From NCBI GenBank assembly GCA_017626015.1, contig JAGAJO010000016.1, forward strand, positions 1 through 35,744: DNA of 35,744 nt. Reading direction: 5' to 3'. Under the pieces are notes generated by a model. That model was not told where the DNA came from and did no database searches. It saw only the letters and a program-made list of their open reading frames with translations. The DNA is from Ruminococcus sp. (GTDB lineage: Bacteria > Bacillota > Clostridia > Oscillospirales > Ruminococcaceae). The translations under genes were made by a program, and so were the position numbers. Positions 7,627-16,475 of the stretch are shown here, piece by piece (position 1 is the first letter of the stretch; the number at the start of each line of letters is the position of its first letter).

Positions 7627-9395
7627 TATGCATTCTCCTTTCCGTCGTTATCTGCCTTGGGACTGTCGAAATCTCCGCCGCCCTTGGTCTGGGATTCATA
7701 TATCTCTTTGTAGATCTCGTTGCTTTCCTTAAGCTCGTCATGGGTTCCGATACCGCTGATCGTGCCGTCGTCAAGCACAAGTATCCTGTCCGCATGCTCA
7801 ACGCTGGATATACGCTGGGCAATGATGATCTTGGTCGTTCCCGGGATCTTTCTGGAAAATTCACTGCGGATCTTTGCGTCTGTTGCGGTATCCACGGCGC
7901 TGGTGGAATCGTCAAGGATAAGCACCTTCGGCTTTTTGAGCAGCGCTCTGGCTATGCAGAGTCTCTGCTTCTGACCGCCCGAGACGTTAGAGCCTCCCTG
8001 TGTTATATAGGTGTTGTATTTATCCGGGAAATGCTGGATAAATTCGTCTGCGCAGGCGGCTCTGCAAGCCTCTATGCACTCCTCGTCGGTTGCGTTTTCG
8101 TTGCCCCAGCGCAGGTTGTCAAGGATCGTTCCCGAGAAAAGCACGTTTTTCTGAAGCACTACGGAAACCTGATTTCTCAGAAATTCCATATCGTATTCTC
8201 TAACGTCCCTTCCTCCGACACATACGGAGCCGCCTGAAACGTCGTAAAGCCTGCTTATAAGATTGACAAGCGAGGTCTTTCCGCAGCCGGTAGGACCTAT
8301 AATGCCTATTGTTTCGCCGGATCTGATATGCAGATCGATATTTTTAAGGACGTTTTTGTTCTTGTGATATGCAAAGGTAACGTCGTTGAAATCAATAGAA
8401 CCGTCCTTCATTTCCGTTACCGGAGCTTCCGGGTTATTAAGATCGGGTACCTCCGTAAGTACCTCGCCGATACGTTTTATACTTGCCGTTGACATGGTGA
8501 TCATTACAAAGATCATAGAAAGCATCATGAGAGACATAAATGCACTCATAACATATGTAAACAGCGACGTAAGCTCACCGGTGCCGAGACTGCCGCCTAC
8601 AACGAGATGTGCGCCGAACCAGCTTATGGCGATAATTGCGCCGTAGCTTACAAACATCATAACAGGGTTGTTGAAGGCAAGTATACCCTCAGCCTTGCAG
8701 AAAAGGCTGTAGATGTTACCGGATGCCCTTCTGAATTTTTCCTTTTCGTAATCCTCTCTTACATACGCCTTTACGACCCTTATAGCAGAAATGTTTTCCT
8801 GAACGCTTGCGTTAAGGTCGTCGTATTTCTTGAACGCCTCCTGGAAAAGCTTCATTGCTCTTAGCATTATCGACGCCAGAACTACCGCCAGGAAAACCAG
8901 GGCAATGAGAAACAGCAGGCTCATTTTTGGACTTACAACAAAGCTCATGAACATACTGCTTATGAGCATCAGAGGCGCTCTTACGGCTATCCTTATACAC
9001 ATCTGATAGGCGTTCTGGACGTTGGTCACATCGGTAGTCATCCTTGTTACAAGTCCTGCGGTGGAAAATTTGTCTATATTTGAGAACGAATATTTCTGTA
9101 TCCTGCGGTAGATCGCCTCACGGAGATTGCAGGCAAGTCCCGAGGACGCAGACGCTGCGTATTTTCCTGCCATGATGCCGGAGAGAAGGCTTACAGCCGC
9201 CGCAGCCACCATGAGACCGCCGTAAATGTACACCGACGACATATCGCTCTTTTTGATACCCTCGTCGATGATCTTTGCCATTAAGAACGGCAGCAGGACC
9301 TCCATAAAAACCTCCAGCGCAGAAAATGCGGGAGTTAGAAGGGAATCTTTTTTGTACTGCTTTACCTGTTTCAGAATTTCTTTCATGTAACTCAT
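7626..9395 (-). CDS. ABC exporter half-transporter, degenerate-site subunit of a heterodimer
   Basis: A 589-residue half-exporter with a transmembrane domain (about 15-310) and an ATPase domain with Walker A G-P-T-G-C-G-K-T and signature V-S-G-G-Q-K-Q-R. Walker B reads L-I-L-D-D-S-T-S: the catalytic glutamate is replaced by aspartate. The H-loop histidine is glutamine (I-I-A-Q-R). Both changes are the known marks of the non-hydrolysing site in heterodimeric exporters. The ATG overlaps the marR stop as ATGA; the GGGAGG site is close to the first ATG, so a second in-frame ATG three codons later is possible. It acts with the subunit encoded directly downstream. Confidence 0.93.
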   Translation of the reverse strand: MSYMKEILKQVKQYKKDSLLTPAFSALEVFMEVLLPFLMAKIIDEGIKKSDMSSVYIYGGLMVAAAAVSLLSGIMAGKYAASASSGLACNLREAIYRRIQKYSFSNIDKFSTAGLVTRMTTDVTNVQNAYQMCIRIAVRAPLMLISSMFMSFVVSPKMSLLFLIALVFLAVVLASIMLRAMKLFQEAFKKYDDLNASVQENISAIRVVKAYVREDYEKEKFRRASGNIYSLFCKAEGILAFNNPVMMFVSYGAIIAISWFGAHLVVGGSLGTGELTSLFTYVMSAFMSLMMLSMIFVMITMSTASIKRIGEVLTEVPDLNNPEAPVTEMKDGSIDFNDVTFAYHKNKNVLKNIDLHIRSGETIGIIGPTGCGKTSLVNLISRLYDVSGGSVCVGGRDVREYDMEFLRNQVSVVLQKNVLFSGTILDNLRWGNENATDEECIEACRAACADEFIQHFPDKYNTYITQGGSNVSGGQKQRLCIARALLKKPKVLILDDSTSAVDTATDAKIRSEFSRKIPGTTKIIIAQRISSVEHADRILVLDDGTISGIGTHDELKESNEIYKEIYESQTKGGGDFDSPKADNDGKENA

Positions 9396-9838
9396 ATTCC
9401 TCCCTTTTTTATGTTGTTGATATTTTTAGCCATTTTACCCATAAGTCTGTGCAGCTCCTCAAGCTCCTCCTGAGAAAAGTCCGAAAAAACCACATCCTCA
9501 ATATCGCTCATACACCTGTCGATCTCAGCCTTGTGTTCTATTGCCTTTTGTGTCACAACGATCTTTTTGTGCCGTTCATCCTTTTCGCAGCCCTCGAAGG
9601 TTATATATCCGTTGGCACACAGCTTTTTTATCAGTCCGGAAACGGTTGCTCTCGATATGTTCAGCCGTCTGTGGATATCCGATGAAAATGCATCGCCGCT
9701 TTTCATAAGGCACATAAGCACATGGCTCTGCGCAGCGGTAAGATCCCTGTTTGAAAGCATTGCGGTTATTGCGGCGTCTATTTTACAGTGTACATACTTT
9801 GACGCCTTTATAATATCGCTTCTCATTTCTTCGGACAA
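9392..9838 (-). CDS. MarR family transcriptional regulator
   Basis: A 148-residue winged-helix repressor. The recognition region is L-T-A-A-Q-S-H-V-L-M...S-S-D-I-H-R-R-L-N-I-S-R-A-T-V-S-G-L, followed by the wing G-Y-I-T-F-E-G-C-E-K-D-E-R-H-K-K-I-V and a C-terminal dimerisation helix. A TTG start at 9838 has an AGGGGG site nine bases upstream; an ATG four codons later is a weaker alternative. It is the first gene of an operon with two ABC exporter genes. Palindromes lie directly downstream of its promoter, so it probably autorepresses the operon and is relieved by a ligand, likely one the exporter removes. Confidence 0.93.
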   Translation of the reverse strand: MSEEMRSDIIKASKYVHCKIDAAITAMLSNRDLTAAQSHVLMCLMKSGDAFSSDIHRRLNISRATVSGLIKKLCANGYITFEGCEKDERHKKIVVTQKAIEHKAEIDRCMSDIEDVVFSDFSQEELEELHRLMGKMAKNINNIKKGGI

Positions 9839-9877
9839 TGATACCGACCCCCTGACATAAATTAATTTTGCACGAAC

Positions 9878-9913
9878 AATGTTAGCTGATTAATTGTTAG
9901 CATGCTAACATTG
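9878..9913 (-). promoter_or_regulatory. Probable MarR operator
   Basis: CAATGTTAGC (9878-9887) and GCTAACATTG (9904-9913) form a perfect 10-bp inverted repeat. A second perfect 16-bp palindrome, TGTTAGCATGCTAACA (9895-9910), overlaps the right arm. The cluster lies in the first transcribed bases of the marR operon, where binding would block elongation or promoter escape. Confidence 0.75.
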
Positions 9914-9927
9914 CTGCTGTGAAAAAC

Positions 9928-9956
9928 ATTATACAACAATAAAAAATAAATGTCAA
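9928..9956 (-). promoter_or_regulatory. Promoter of the marR-ABC-ABC operon
   Basis: On the minus strand TTGACA and TATAAT are separated by 17 bases. Transcription would start about 10 bases before the operator palindromes. Confidence 0.9.
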
Positions 9957-10054
9957 GGGATATTATGACGGATTTACCGTGATACAGACAAACTGTTTTT
10001 GTAAAAATTCACAAAAAATCATTCTAAAAAATGTTACCGATACTTTACTCTGAT

Positions 10055-10083
10055 TTGACATTCGTATTCTTGTGTGCTACAAT
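10055..10083 (+). promoter_or_regulatory. Promoter of the DUF389 gene
   Basis: TTGACA and TACAAT are separated by 17 bases. It lies inside the longest possible ORF (ATG at 10031) and so decides the downstream start at 10115. Confidence 0.85.
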
Positions 10084-10114
10084 TGTTTTATCGATCATTT
10101 TACGGGGTGACATT

Positions 10115-11605
10115 ATGAGCAAAAGTACAGAAAAGATAAAACAGATCTTCCATTCAATGTTCAGCCTGAGAAACGATATGGCTTCCTATGACGAAATAGA
10201 AAATACCATTGTTTCCGGCGCAAAGCTTCAGGGAACAAATGCCTGCATACTTATTCTGGCGATACTGGTCGCATCTGTGGGACTTAATATGAACTCCACT
10301 GCGGTCATCATCGGCGCAATGCTGATATCGCCTCTGATGGGCGGTATCACATCGATAGCCTACGGCTTCGCAACAAACAATCTGGGGCTTGCCAAATGGT
10401 CTGCGTTCAGGCTCGGGATACAGGTGTGCATAAGCATTCTTACCTCCTGCGTGTATTTTTCGGTATCGCCGATCACAGAAGCTTCCGGCGAGCTGCTTGC
10501 AAGAACGAGTCCTACGGTATGGGACGTTATCATTGCCATATGCGGAGGACTTGCGGGGATCATAGGTCAGACCAGAAAAGAAAAGAGCAACGTTATACCC
10601 GGAGTGGCGATCGCCACTGCTCTTATGCCGCCTCTCTGCACGGCGGGCTACGGTCTTGCTCATATGGAGTTTTCATATTTCTTCGGTGCGCTGTATCTGT
10701 TTTTCATAAACGGATTTTTTATATGCGTTACGGCAATACTGGTGCTGAAATATCTGCGTGTTCCGCAGTTCAAGGAGCTTGGCAGAAAAGCTCTTTCACG
10801 GATACACAGGTATATGTTCATCATAGCGATCATCACAATGATACCCAGTATTTACCTTGCCTATGACATAGTTGCCGACAGCATAGAGACCAACAACGCT
10901 GAAAGCTACATAAAAAAGGAATTTGTTTTTGACGGCACACAGATCATGCAGAAAAATATTGACACCGACACCGACTGCATAGAGATCTCCCTTCTCGGCA
11001 GGGATATAGGCTCTGCAAAGCGTCGGGAGCTAAAGGACAAGCTTAAGGATTACGGTTTAGGACATTATAAGCTTAAGCTGACCCAGACAAATATCGACAG
11101 CGGAGTTTCGGCGGACGAGGTGAGAAAGCTTGTTTCCGACATGGAGGAAACTGAGGATCAGCCGAATGTGGAGGAAATACTGACTCAGAAGGAGAACGAG
11201 GATCTCAGGGCTGAAAACGAAGAGCTTCAGCAGGATAAGGAGAAGCTTAAGGAGGAGCTTGAGGCAGAGCGTTCAAAGGTCATCGACGTAAAGCAGATCT
11301 CCGGCGAGCTGAACGCCATAAACGGAAAGATAGACGGAGCGGCAGCAGTTTATGCCGATGTATATCTCCCGGGGGAGAATAATGGAAGCGGCGGTATCAT
11401 AATCAACCTTCTGGTCTCTGAAGAGCTTTCTCAGAAGGAGCTTGACGTAGTTCATGGCTGGCTGGAAAAACGCCTTGACAGCAGCGAGATAGCGATCTTC
11501 CAGCAGAAGACCTCCGTGTTCAAGGGAGAGGAGCAGACGGAGGATAAAAAGAAGGATACCTCCTCCGAAAAGAAAAATTCAGACAGCTCCAAGGCAGATG
11601 GCTGA
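10115..11605 (+). CDS. DUF389 family membrane protein with a coiled-coil C-terminal extension
   Basis: This 496-residue protein has the DUF389 (TIGR00341) membrane core of about six helices. The core starts with A-C-I-L-I-L-A-I-L-V-A-S-V-G-L-N and includes the family motif T-A-V-I-I-G-A-M-L-I-S-P-L-M-G. After the core (to about residue 260) come a soluble domain, a charged Glu/Lys coiled coil at roughly 350-390, another folded segment, and a polar Lys/Glu/Ser tail. The function of DUF389 is unknown. The ATG at 10115 is preceded by GGGGTGA and lies downstream of a consensus promoter, so the longer frame from 10031 is rejected. The gene appears monocistronic. Confidence 0.88.
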   Translation: MSKSTEKIKQIFHSMFSLRNDMASYDEIENTIVSGAKLQGTNACILILAILVASVGLNMNSTAVIIGAMLISPLMGGITSIAYGFATNNLGLAKWSAFRLGIQVCISILTSCVYFSVSPITEASGELLARTSPTVWDVIIAICGGLAGIIGQTRKEKSNVIPGVAIATALMPPLCTAGYGLAHMEFSYFFGALYLFFINGFFICVTAILVLKYLRVPQFKELGRKALSRIHRYMFIIAIITMIPSIYLAYDIVADSIETNNAESYIKKEFVFDGTQIMQKNIDTDTDCIEISLLGRDIGSAKRRELKDKLKDYGLGHYKLKLTQTNIDSGVSADEVRKLVSDMEETEDQPNVEEILTQKENEDLRAENEELQQDKEKLKEELEAERSKVIDVKQISGELNAINGKIDGAAAVYADVYLPGENNGSGGIIINLLVSEELSQKELDVVHGWLEKRLDSSEIAIFQQKTSVFKGEEQTEDKKKDTSSEKKNSDSSKADG

Positions 11606-11624
11606 CGATATTATATGAAAAAAG

Positions 11625-11651
11625 CGGGCGAACATTTTTACTGTTCGCCCG
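11625..11651. terminator. Terminator between convergent genes
   Basis: CGGGCGAACA and TGTTCGCCCG form a perfect 10-bp stem. On the minus strand it is followed by six T residues, so it mainly serves the beta-propeller gene. It may also slow transcription arriving from the DUF389 gene. Confidence 0.85.
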
Positions 11652-11705
11652 TATGTTTGTTGATATCATATTGATCGGATCGGTCCGGTATATGCCTGCC
11701 GGCAT

Positions 11706-14075
11706 TCAGAATGTGTCCGAGTATAGTACCTTGCTCAGGTCCTTTATTGACGAGCAGCTCATTCCGGCATCGGTAAATGTGTACAGCTTTCCGTTGAGGA
11801 AAAGCGTTCCTGTGTACCTCGGATTGCTTTCGTCACCCAGTGCGTTGTAGCCTTTTAATGCGCTTGACCTGCCCAAAAGCTCGGTTTCAAGGGTCTTCGG
11901 GTCGTATCTGATAGCGATAACGGATACCTGGTAACTGCTGCCGATAAGCTTTTTGTATTTTATTTTGTTGCTTTCATCAGTGTATTCTATCAGCGATTCG
12001 GGATCGGCGCTTAAAGTCTCGTTTGCGCTGATCTCTTCGATTTCTCTTTCCGTTTTGTAAACGGGTATATATATCATATTGTTCTGCACGTCCGCATAGC
12101 ACTGCGTGTCGAAGTATTCTGTGACATTGTCGACTTCCTTAAACTCTGCGACATCCGTTCTGTTTATTTCTCCTAGCTCCTTGCATTTAAATTCCTTGCC
12201 CGCAATGCTCGTGCCTGTTTCGTCAAAGTCAATGCCTTTATATGTTATTACCTTGCTGTCTGAGGGGTCGGTGCTGTATACCGCAAGCTGCATCGTTGTT
12301 GATTTATCTTCGGCATTGTAGATACTATCCACACCCGCCGCAGCTTTTCCTCCCAGGGAAGTTTTATCCGCTGTGTATATTACAGGTGCGTCCTTCGGAT
12401 CGTTTATATATGTCTCTTTGGGATCCTTCGGGTCGGCGAGGTCGGTTATCAGTACGCATTTTTCAACGATAAAGCCATTATCCCTTGAGATCAGATCATA
12501 GGTATACGCTTTTGTGCCGGAGATAAGCGTGTTCGTGCTGATATACGCAGGATCGTAAAAGTCGGAAGGTAATTTGTCTATATCATATAAATAGCTGCTG
12601 ACATATTTCAGATCTCTGTCAAGTATCAATACTTTCGAAGAGTCCACAAGATAGTAATAGCCGTTTACGGCTTCAAAGTCGGACAGGATTGAAATGATAT
12701 TGGATTGCGTGTTTTCCTGCGAACGTGATAAATAGCTTGCCGCCGAGATCCTGACCTCGCCGTCAAAGGTTATTTTCATAACATGAGTCGTATCCTTCTG
12801 TTCCACATAGTTTCCATTGATATCCTCATCGACATAATATTCTGCAAGGATAAGCTCGCTGTCCGTAAGGGCGTAGCCGTTATTGACCGATGCAGTGACG
12901 GTGAGGGAACCTGTTTTTTCTGCACTGTCCGAGCAATCAAAGGCGCTTACCATGCAAAGCACGCCTTGTTCAGATTTGTTTGCGATGTAAATTTTATCCT
13001 CGCTGATGGGGACTTCTTCTCCGTTTTCATAGGTGCTTGGGAGAAAATCGGGATATCCCTCACTGTACCTGCAGTACTCAGTCGCCTTGTCCGCCTCGTC
13101 AAGCTGGGAAAGCATTATCAGTTTTCCCTGCTCGGTAAGCTTAAGGGAAGCCAGATAGCCCGGCTGTTCATACTCGTAGACTAAGGAAATATTATCAATA
13201 TCCGAAACGTCGTATATGCAGAATCCGCAGTATTCGTTCATAAGTATGATGTCGTTGTATTCTTCGGGTAAGTGAAAGTCAAACGCTACAGCAAGCTTAT
13301 TGTCGAATAAACAGGTATTCACGATATACGCTTTAAAAGTATGTTTTTTCTCTTCAAATATCGGATCGTCGGCAAGAGTGTTCATAAGGAATGTCTGCGA
13401 CCAGAAGTCATAATCCACTCTGGCTGTTTGTTCTCCCTGCATTTTGTAGGCGTAAATATCCGTATATGATGCGGCAAATGCCGAGGCACCGTTTTGCTGT
13501 ATCAGTACGCTTTCCTGATCCTGTATTGTTTCAGTTCCGCATACGATCTTCTGACTCGGATCAAAGACATTGTCCGTGTCTGCCGCTGCGCATACGTTAT
13601 AGTTCTCAAAAACGGATCTGAACATTTCTGCTACACTGTCGTCTCCTTCAGACATATCTCCGTCAGGCATATACGCATACATATCGTCGATAGGGGAGTA
13701 TTGGTACTCTTCGTCCTCCGAATCGGAAAGAAAATTGTAAAGCGATCTGTAGGATCCGCCTCTCAGACCCGTCAGACCTTCTGTATCGGCAACCTGCGGC
13801 GTTGGCGTTTTAGGGTGCGTTTTAACGGCCTTTTCTCCTCCGAATTTAAAGACCGCCAGTCCTCCTATCGCCAAGACGAAGACCGCCGCTATTGCCAGGC
13901 TTTTCAGTATACCTCCCCGGTTGCTGTTAAGCTTTATCTCAGACTGCCTTTCGTTTCCGATGACCGGCTTTACCATACTCAGCTCGTCCAGCATATCTTT
14001 TATTTTCTGCGGTGCGAGCCGTTCGGGAACTTTATTTTTCTTTTCAAGCCTATTGGTAATATTCCTGCGTCTCAT
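11706..14075 (-). CDS. Membrane-anchored beta-propeller protein, probable anti-sigma factor or sensor
   Basis: A 789-residue protein with a basic cytoplasmic N terminus of about 55 residues, one transmembrane helix (about 56-75) and a large extracellular region. That region resembles the secreted beta-propeller domain PF09826: repeated Tyr/Asp-rich blades, F-C-I-Y-D-V-S-D-I-D, Y-L-A-S-L-K-L and, near the end, G-T-L-F-L-N-G-K-L-Y-T-F-T-D-A-G. Its ATG overlaps the stop of the sigma-factor gene by one base, with a strong GGAGGTGA site. The topology and tight coupling to an ECF sigma gene suggest that the N-terminal segment binds the sigma factor and the propeller senses an outside signal. No recognised anti-sigma zinc motif is visible, so this role is inferred. 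Confidence 0.8.
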   Translation of the reverse strand: MRRRNITNRLEKKNKVPERLAPQKIKDMLDELSMVKPVIGNERQSEIKLNSNRGGILKSLAIAAVFVLAIGGLAVFKFGGEKAVKTHPKTPTPQVADTEGLTGLRGGSYRSLYNFLSDSEDEEYQYSPIDDMYAYMPDGDMSEGDDSVAEMFRSVFENYNVCAAADTDNVFDPSQKIVCGTETIQDQESVLIQQNGASAFAASYTDIYAYKMQGEQTARVDYDFWSQTFLMNTLADDPIFEEKKHTFKAYIVNTCLFDNKLAVAFDFHLPEEYNDIILMNEYCGFCIYDVSDIDNISLVYEYEQPGYLASLKLTEQGKLIMLSQLDEADKATEYCRYSEGYPDFLPSTYENGEEVPISEDKIYIANKSEQGVLCMVSAFDCSDSAEKTGSLTVTASVNNGYALTDSELILAEYYVDEDINGNYVEQKDTTHVMKITFDGEVRISAASYLSRSQENTQSNIISILSDFEAVNGYYYLVDSSKVLILDRDLKYVSSYLYDIDKLPSDFYDPAYISTNTLISGTKAYTYDLISRDNGFIVEKCVLITDLADPKDPKETYINDPKDAPVIYTADKTSLGGKAAAGVDSIYNAEDKSTTMQLAVYSTDPSDSKVITYKGIDFDETGTSIAGKEFKCKELGEINRTDVAEFKEVDNVTEYFDTQCYADVQNNMIYIPVYKTEREIEEISANETLSADPESLIEYTDESNKIKYKKLIGSSYQVSVIAIRYDPKTLETELLGRSSALKGYNALGDESNPRYTGTLFLNGKLYTFTDAGMSCSSIKDLSKVLYSDTF

Positions 14076-14614
14076 TAAGTCACCTCCTTACAGTTAAGAT
14101 TAAGTTTTGCACGCATTTTCAGTCTTCCCCGTGAAATATATGTTCTCACGGTGGAAGCCTTGATGCCGGTGATCTCCGATATCTCGCTGCATCGGTATCC
14201 GGCTATGCTGTTAAGGGTTATGCAAAGACGTTCGTTTTCACTCAGGGCGGCAAATTCCTCGAGGATCTCGCACTGCTCGAAACTGCAGCTTTCCTTTATG
14301 ATCGCGGCGCTTTCATTAATATCCCAAAGTTCCGCTGCTCTTTCGGCGTACTCCTTTTGTTTTTGCTTGATCTTTGATGAAAGAATTTTGAACATCCAGC
14401 TGTCGAAGGCAGAGGCTTTTTTCAGCTTTGCAATTTCTGAAAAAGCGTCAAGTACAGCGTCCTGTACAGCGTCGGCAGCGTCCTCGCTGCTGCGAAGATT
14501 TGACAGCGCATAAAAGTAAAGCTGCTTGTATATCTCTCCGTACAGCTCGGAAAATGCCTGAGTATCTCCCTGAGAAGCCTTTGCAGCCAGCTTGGCTTTC
14601 CTGAATCTGTCCAA
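14075..14614 (-). CDS. ECF-type RNA polymerase sigma factor
   Basis: A 179-residue sigma-70 family protein of ECF size. Region 2 lies at about residues 8-75 (A-F-S-E-L-Y...D-A-A-D-A-V-Q-D-A-V-L-D-A-F). Region 4 at about 117-170 has the helix-turn-helix G-Y-R-C-S-E-I-S-E-I-T-G-I-K-A-S-T-V-R-T-Y-I-S-R-G-R. The TTG start is supported by a strong GGAGGTGA nine bases upstream. It is co-transcribed with the membrane beta-propeller protein, its likely regulator. A perfect hairpin at 14632-14668 sits just upstream of the ribosome binding site. Its regulon is unknown; ECF factors usually control their own operon and envelope functions. Confidence 0.93.
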   Translation of the reverse strand: MDRFRKAKLAAKASQGDTQAFSELYGEIYKQLYFYALSNLRSSEDAADAVQDAVLDAFSEIAKLKKASAFDSWMFKILSSKIKQKQKEYAERAAELWDINESAAIIKESCSFEQCEILEEFAALSENERLCITLNSIAGYRCSEISEITGIKASTVRTYISRGRLKMRAKLNLNCKEVT

Positions 14615-14631
14615 AATTCCTCACCTCCTTC

Positions 14632-14668
14632 AAGGCAACACCGCACAATCTTAGTGCGGTGTTGCCTT
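14632..14668. repeat. Perfect 15-bp hairpin with MITE-like ends in the sigma-factor leader
   Basis: AAGGCAACACCGCAC and GTGCGGTGTTGCCTT flank a 7-base loop. The arm AGGCAACACCGCACAA matches the end of the 190-bp element at 28596-28785 (AGGCAATACCGCACAA) except for one base. No T-run follows. It ends about 5 bases from the GGAGGTGA site, so it could affect translation or be the remnant of a mobile element. Confidence 0.7.
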
Positions 14669-14802
14669 AACGTCCGTCATAATATAAGTGTCTTAAAACC
14701 GACCTTTTGTTGCAGAGGTTTTTTCATGATCTAATATTTTGTATATCTGCACAAAATATCCGTTGCTTTTTATATATTGTGACTATATTCCGGAAATAAC
14801 AT

Positions 14803-14831
14803 ACGGGCGGACATTATAAGCGTCCGCCCGT
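14803..14831 (-). terminator. Possible terminator of the MoxR-like gene
   Basis: ACGGGCGGAC and GTCCGCCCGT form a perfect 10-bp stem 16 bases after the ATPase stop codon. The following T content on the minus strand is weak (ATGTTATTTCC), so termination efficiency is uncertain. Confidence 0.6.
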
Positions 14832-14846
14832 TTGTCATTATTATTT

Positions 14847-16379
14847 TTACTGTAAATTTTCCGGATTGAGACAGTCGGTGAGGTTAAGCTCGTACATATT
14901 GTTGTATGTGGGCTGCTGAACAGGCTGTCCGGCAAATCTGTAAAATTCCTCCGAGCCGTACTTTTTGATGAAGTCGGTGGTATGACAGTTTATGGTCAGC
15001 TCGGCAAGCATCTTCTTCATTACGCTGCTTTCTCCGCCGTATGACGCTTCGATAAAGCGGAACATATTCTTAAGTCCCACCATCGACTGATTTGTGACGT
15101 TCTTTGCGCCGCTGAGAAGATTGTTGAATGCATTCTGAATGATAAGGGTACATCTCTGCTTGTTGTCTCTGCCCTCGTTGGTGCATTTGTCAACGTATGC
15201 CTCAAGATTGTGAATGATCCAGTGCTGTATCTTCTTGTTGGAGGGAGAGATGATCCTTGCTCTTACAGCCTTATCCAGATTTTTCTGAGTCTCCATAATA
15301 TGCTCGGAAAGCACCTGACGGCAGGAAAGTCCCGTGTTTATCTTGATAAGCGAATCCTCCAGCTTGGGGTGAATGTTTCTTATCATTTTTTCCATCTGTA
15401 TGCAGGTCCTCATGGAGTATGTAACGCCGTCCATCAGCAGATTGAGCAGTGCCATAGCCTCCTCAACGTCCGCCTGAGCAGCTCTGTTTACAGCCTCCTG
15501 AGTGATCTGTCCGTCCAAGATACCCTCGGGATCGTAGATCTCACGGAACTGGTTGAACTTGCAGTAGAAGTTAAAGAAACCGGCGCTTACGTCTGGATCC
15601 TGAAGATACTGACCTACCAGCTCATGGGTAACGGGTATGCCTAACTCCTCGTAGATCTGGAGCATTTCAGAAAGATCCTCCCACGCTCTTGCCGTTACGA
15701 GCTTGAAGTTGTGGTTGTCCCTTACGTCGATCCTGTAATAATGATCGGGGTGAAGCTCAAGATATGCGATGATAGAAGGGGAAACGCCCGCATAGTATGC
15801 ATATTCCTTCCATACGCCGAAATCAGGCTCACAGGATACCTTCTTGAAACGGTCCCATGTGGCGGCGTCAAATTCGGTAACGGATCTGTTGAACTCCGGA
15901 GGGTTACCCGCCGTGACCAGTACCCATCCGGGAGGTACCTGATGCATACCGAAGATCTTGTACTGCAAAAACTGGAGCATTATGGGAGCAAGCGAGCTGG
16001 ATACGCAGTTGATCTCATCCAGAAACAGTATACCCTCTCTGATGCCGGTCGCCTCCATGGTGTTGTAGATGTTGGCTATGATCTCACTCATGGTGTACTC
16101 TGAGACCTGTACGTCTGCACCTATGAAGTTTCTTGTCACGATAACGGGAAGTCCCATAGCCGTTTCTCTCGTCTGGTGAGCCATTGAGTAGGATATAAGG
16201 TTTATACCCATTTCCTGAGAGATCTGCTCCATAATAGCAGTTTTTCCTATACCCGGAGCCCCCAGCAGGAATACAGGTCTCTGGTGTTCGATGCTGATCC
16301 TGTAATCGCCGAACTCGTCCTTTACCAGATAGGACTTTATCGCATTCAGGATCTGCTGCTTTGCGTCTTTAATCGTCAT
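14847..16379 (-). CDS. MoxR-like AAA+ ATPase (dynein-related AAA_5 type)
   Basis: A 510-residue cytoplasmic ATPase. Walker A is G-A-P-G-I-G-K-T at 40-47 and Walker B I-L-F-L-D-E-I-N at about 117-124. A sensor-type T-A-G-N-P-P-E-F-N-R and an arginine-finger-like T-W-D-R-F-K-K follow. The roughly 200 C-terminal residues are helical and not recognised. MoxR-type ATPases usually act as chaperones with VWA-domain proteins, and a VWA protein is encoded divergently next door, so the two may form a functional pair. AAGGGG nine bases upstream sets the ATG. The gene has its own consensus promoter and appears monocistronic. Confidence 0.88.
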   Translation of the reverse strand: MTIKDAKQQILNAIKSYLVKDEFGDYRISIEHQRPVFLLGAPGIGKTAIMEQISQEMGINLISYSMAHQTRETAMGLPVIVTRNFIGADVQVSEYTMSEIIANIYNTMEATGIREGILFLDEINCVSSSLAPIMLQFLQYKIFGMHQVPPGWVLVTAGNPPEFNRSVTEFDAATWDRFKKVSCEPDFGVWKEYAYYAGVSPSIIAYLELHPDHYYRIDVRDNHNFKLVTARAWEDLSEMLQIYEELGIPVTHELVGQYLQDPDVSAGFFNFYCKFNQFREIYDPEGILDGQITQEAVNRAAQADVEEAMALLNLLMDGVTYSMRTCIQMEKMIRNIHPKLEDSLIKINTGLSCRQVLSEHIMETQKNLDKAVRARIISPSNKKIQHWIIHNLEAYVDKCTNEGRDNKQRCTLIIQNAFNNLLSGAKNVTNQSMVGLKNMFRFIEASYGGESSVMKKMLAELTINCHTTDFIKKYGSEEFYRFAGQPVQQPTYNNMYELNLTDCLNPENLQ

Positions 16380-16446
16380 TATATAAAACCCCTTACGGAA
16401 CGCTATCCAAGCATGAATAAACTGTTCCCAAAATTATTTATTTATT

Positions 16447-16475
16447 ATTATACACTATATCCAAAATTATGTCAA
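16447..16475 (-). promoter_or_regulatory. Promoter of the MoxR-like gene
   Basis: On the minus strand TTGACA and TATAAT are separated by 17 bases, about 70 bases upstream of the start codon. Confidence 0.9.

Noticed and set aside
10031-10114. N-terminal extension of the DUF389 protein from an ATG at 10031
   Set aside because: A consensus promoter at 10055-10083 lies inside it and a good GGGGTGA site precedes the ATG at 10115.
13494-14078. Plus-strand ORF of 194 codons opposite the beta-propeller gene
   Set aside because: It is antisense to the N-terminal part of a well-supported gene with strong coupling to the sigma factor, and has no ribosome binding site of note.
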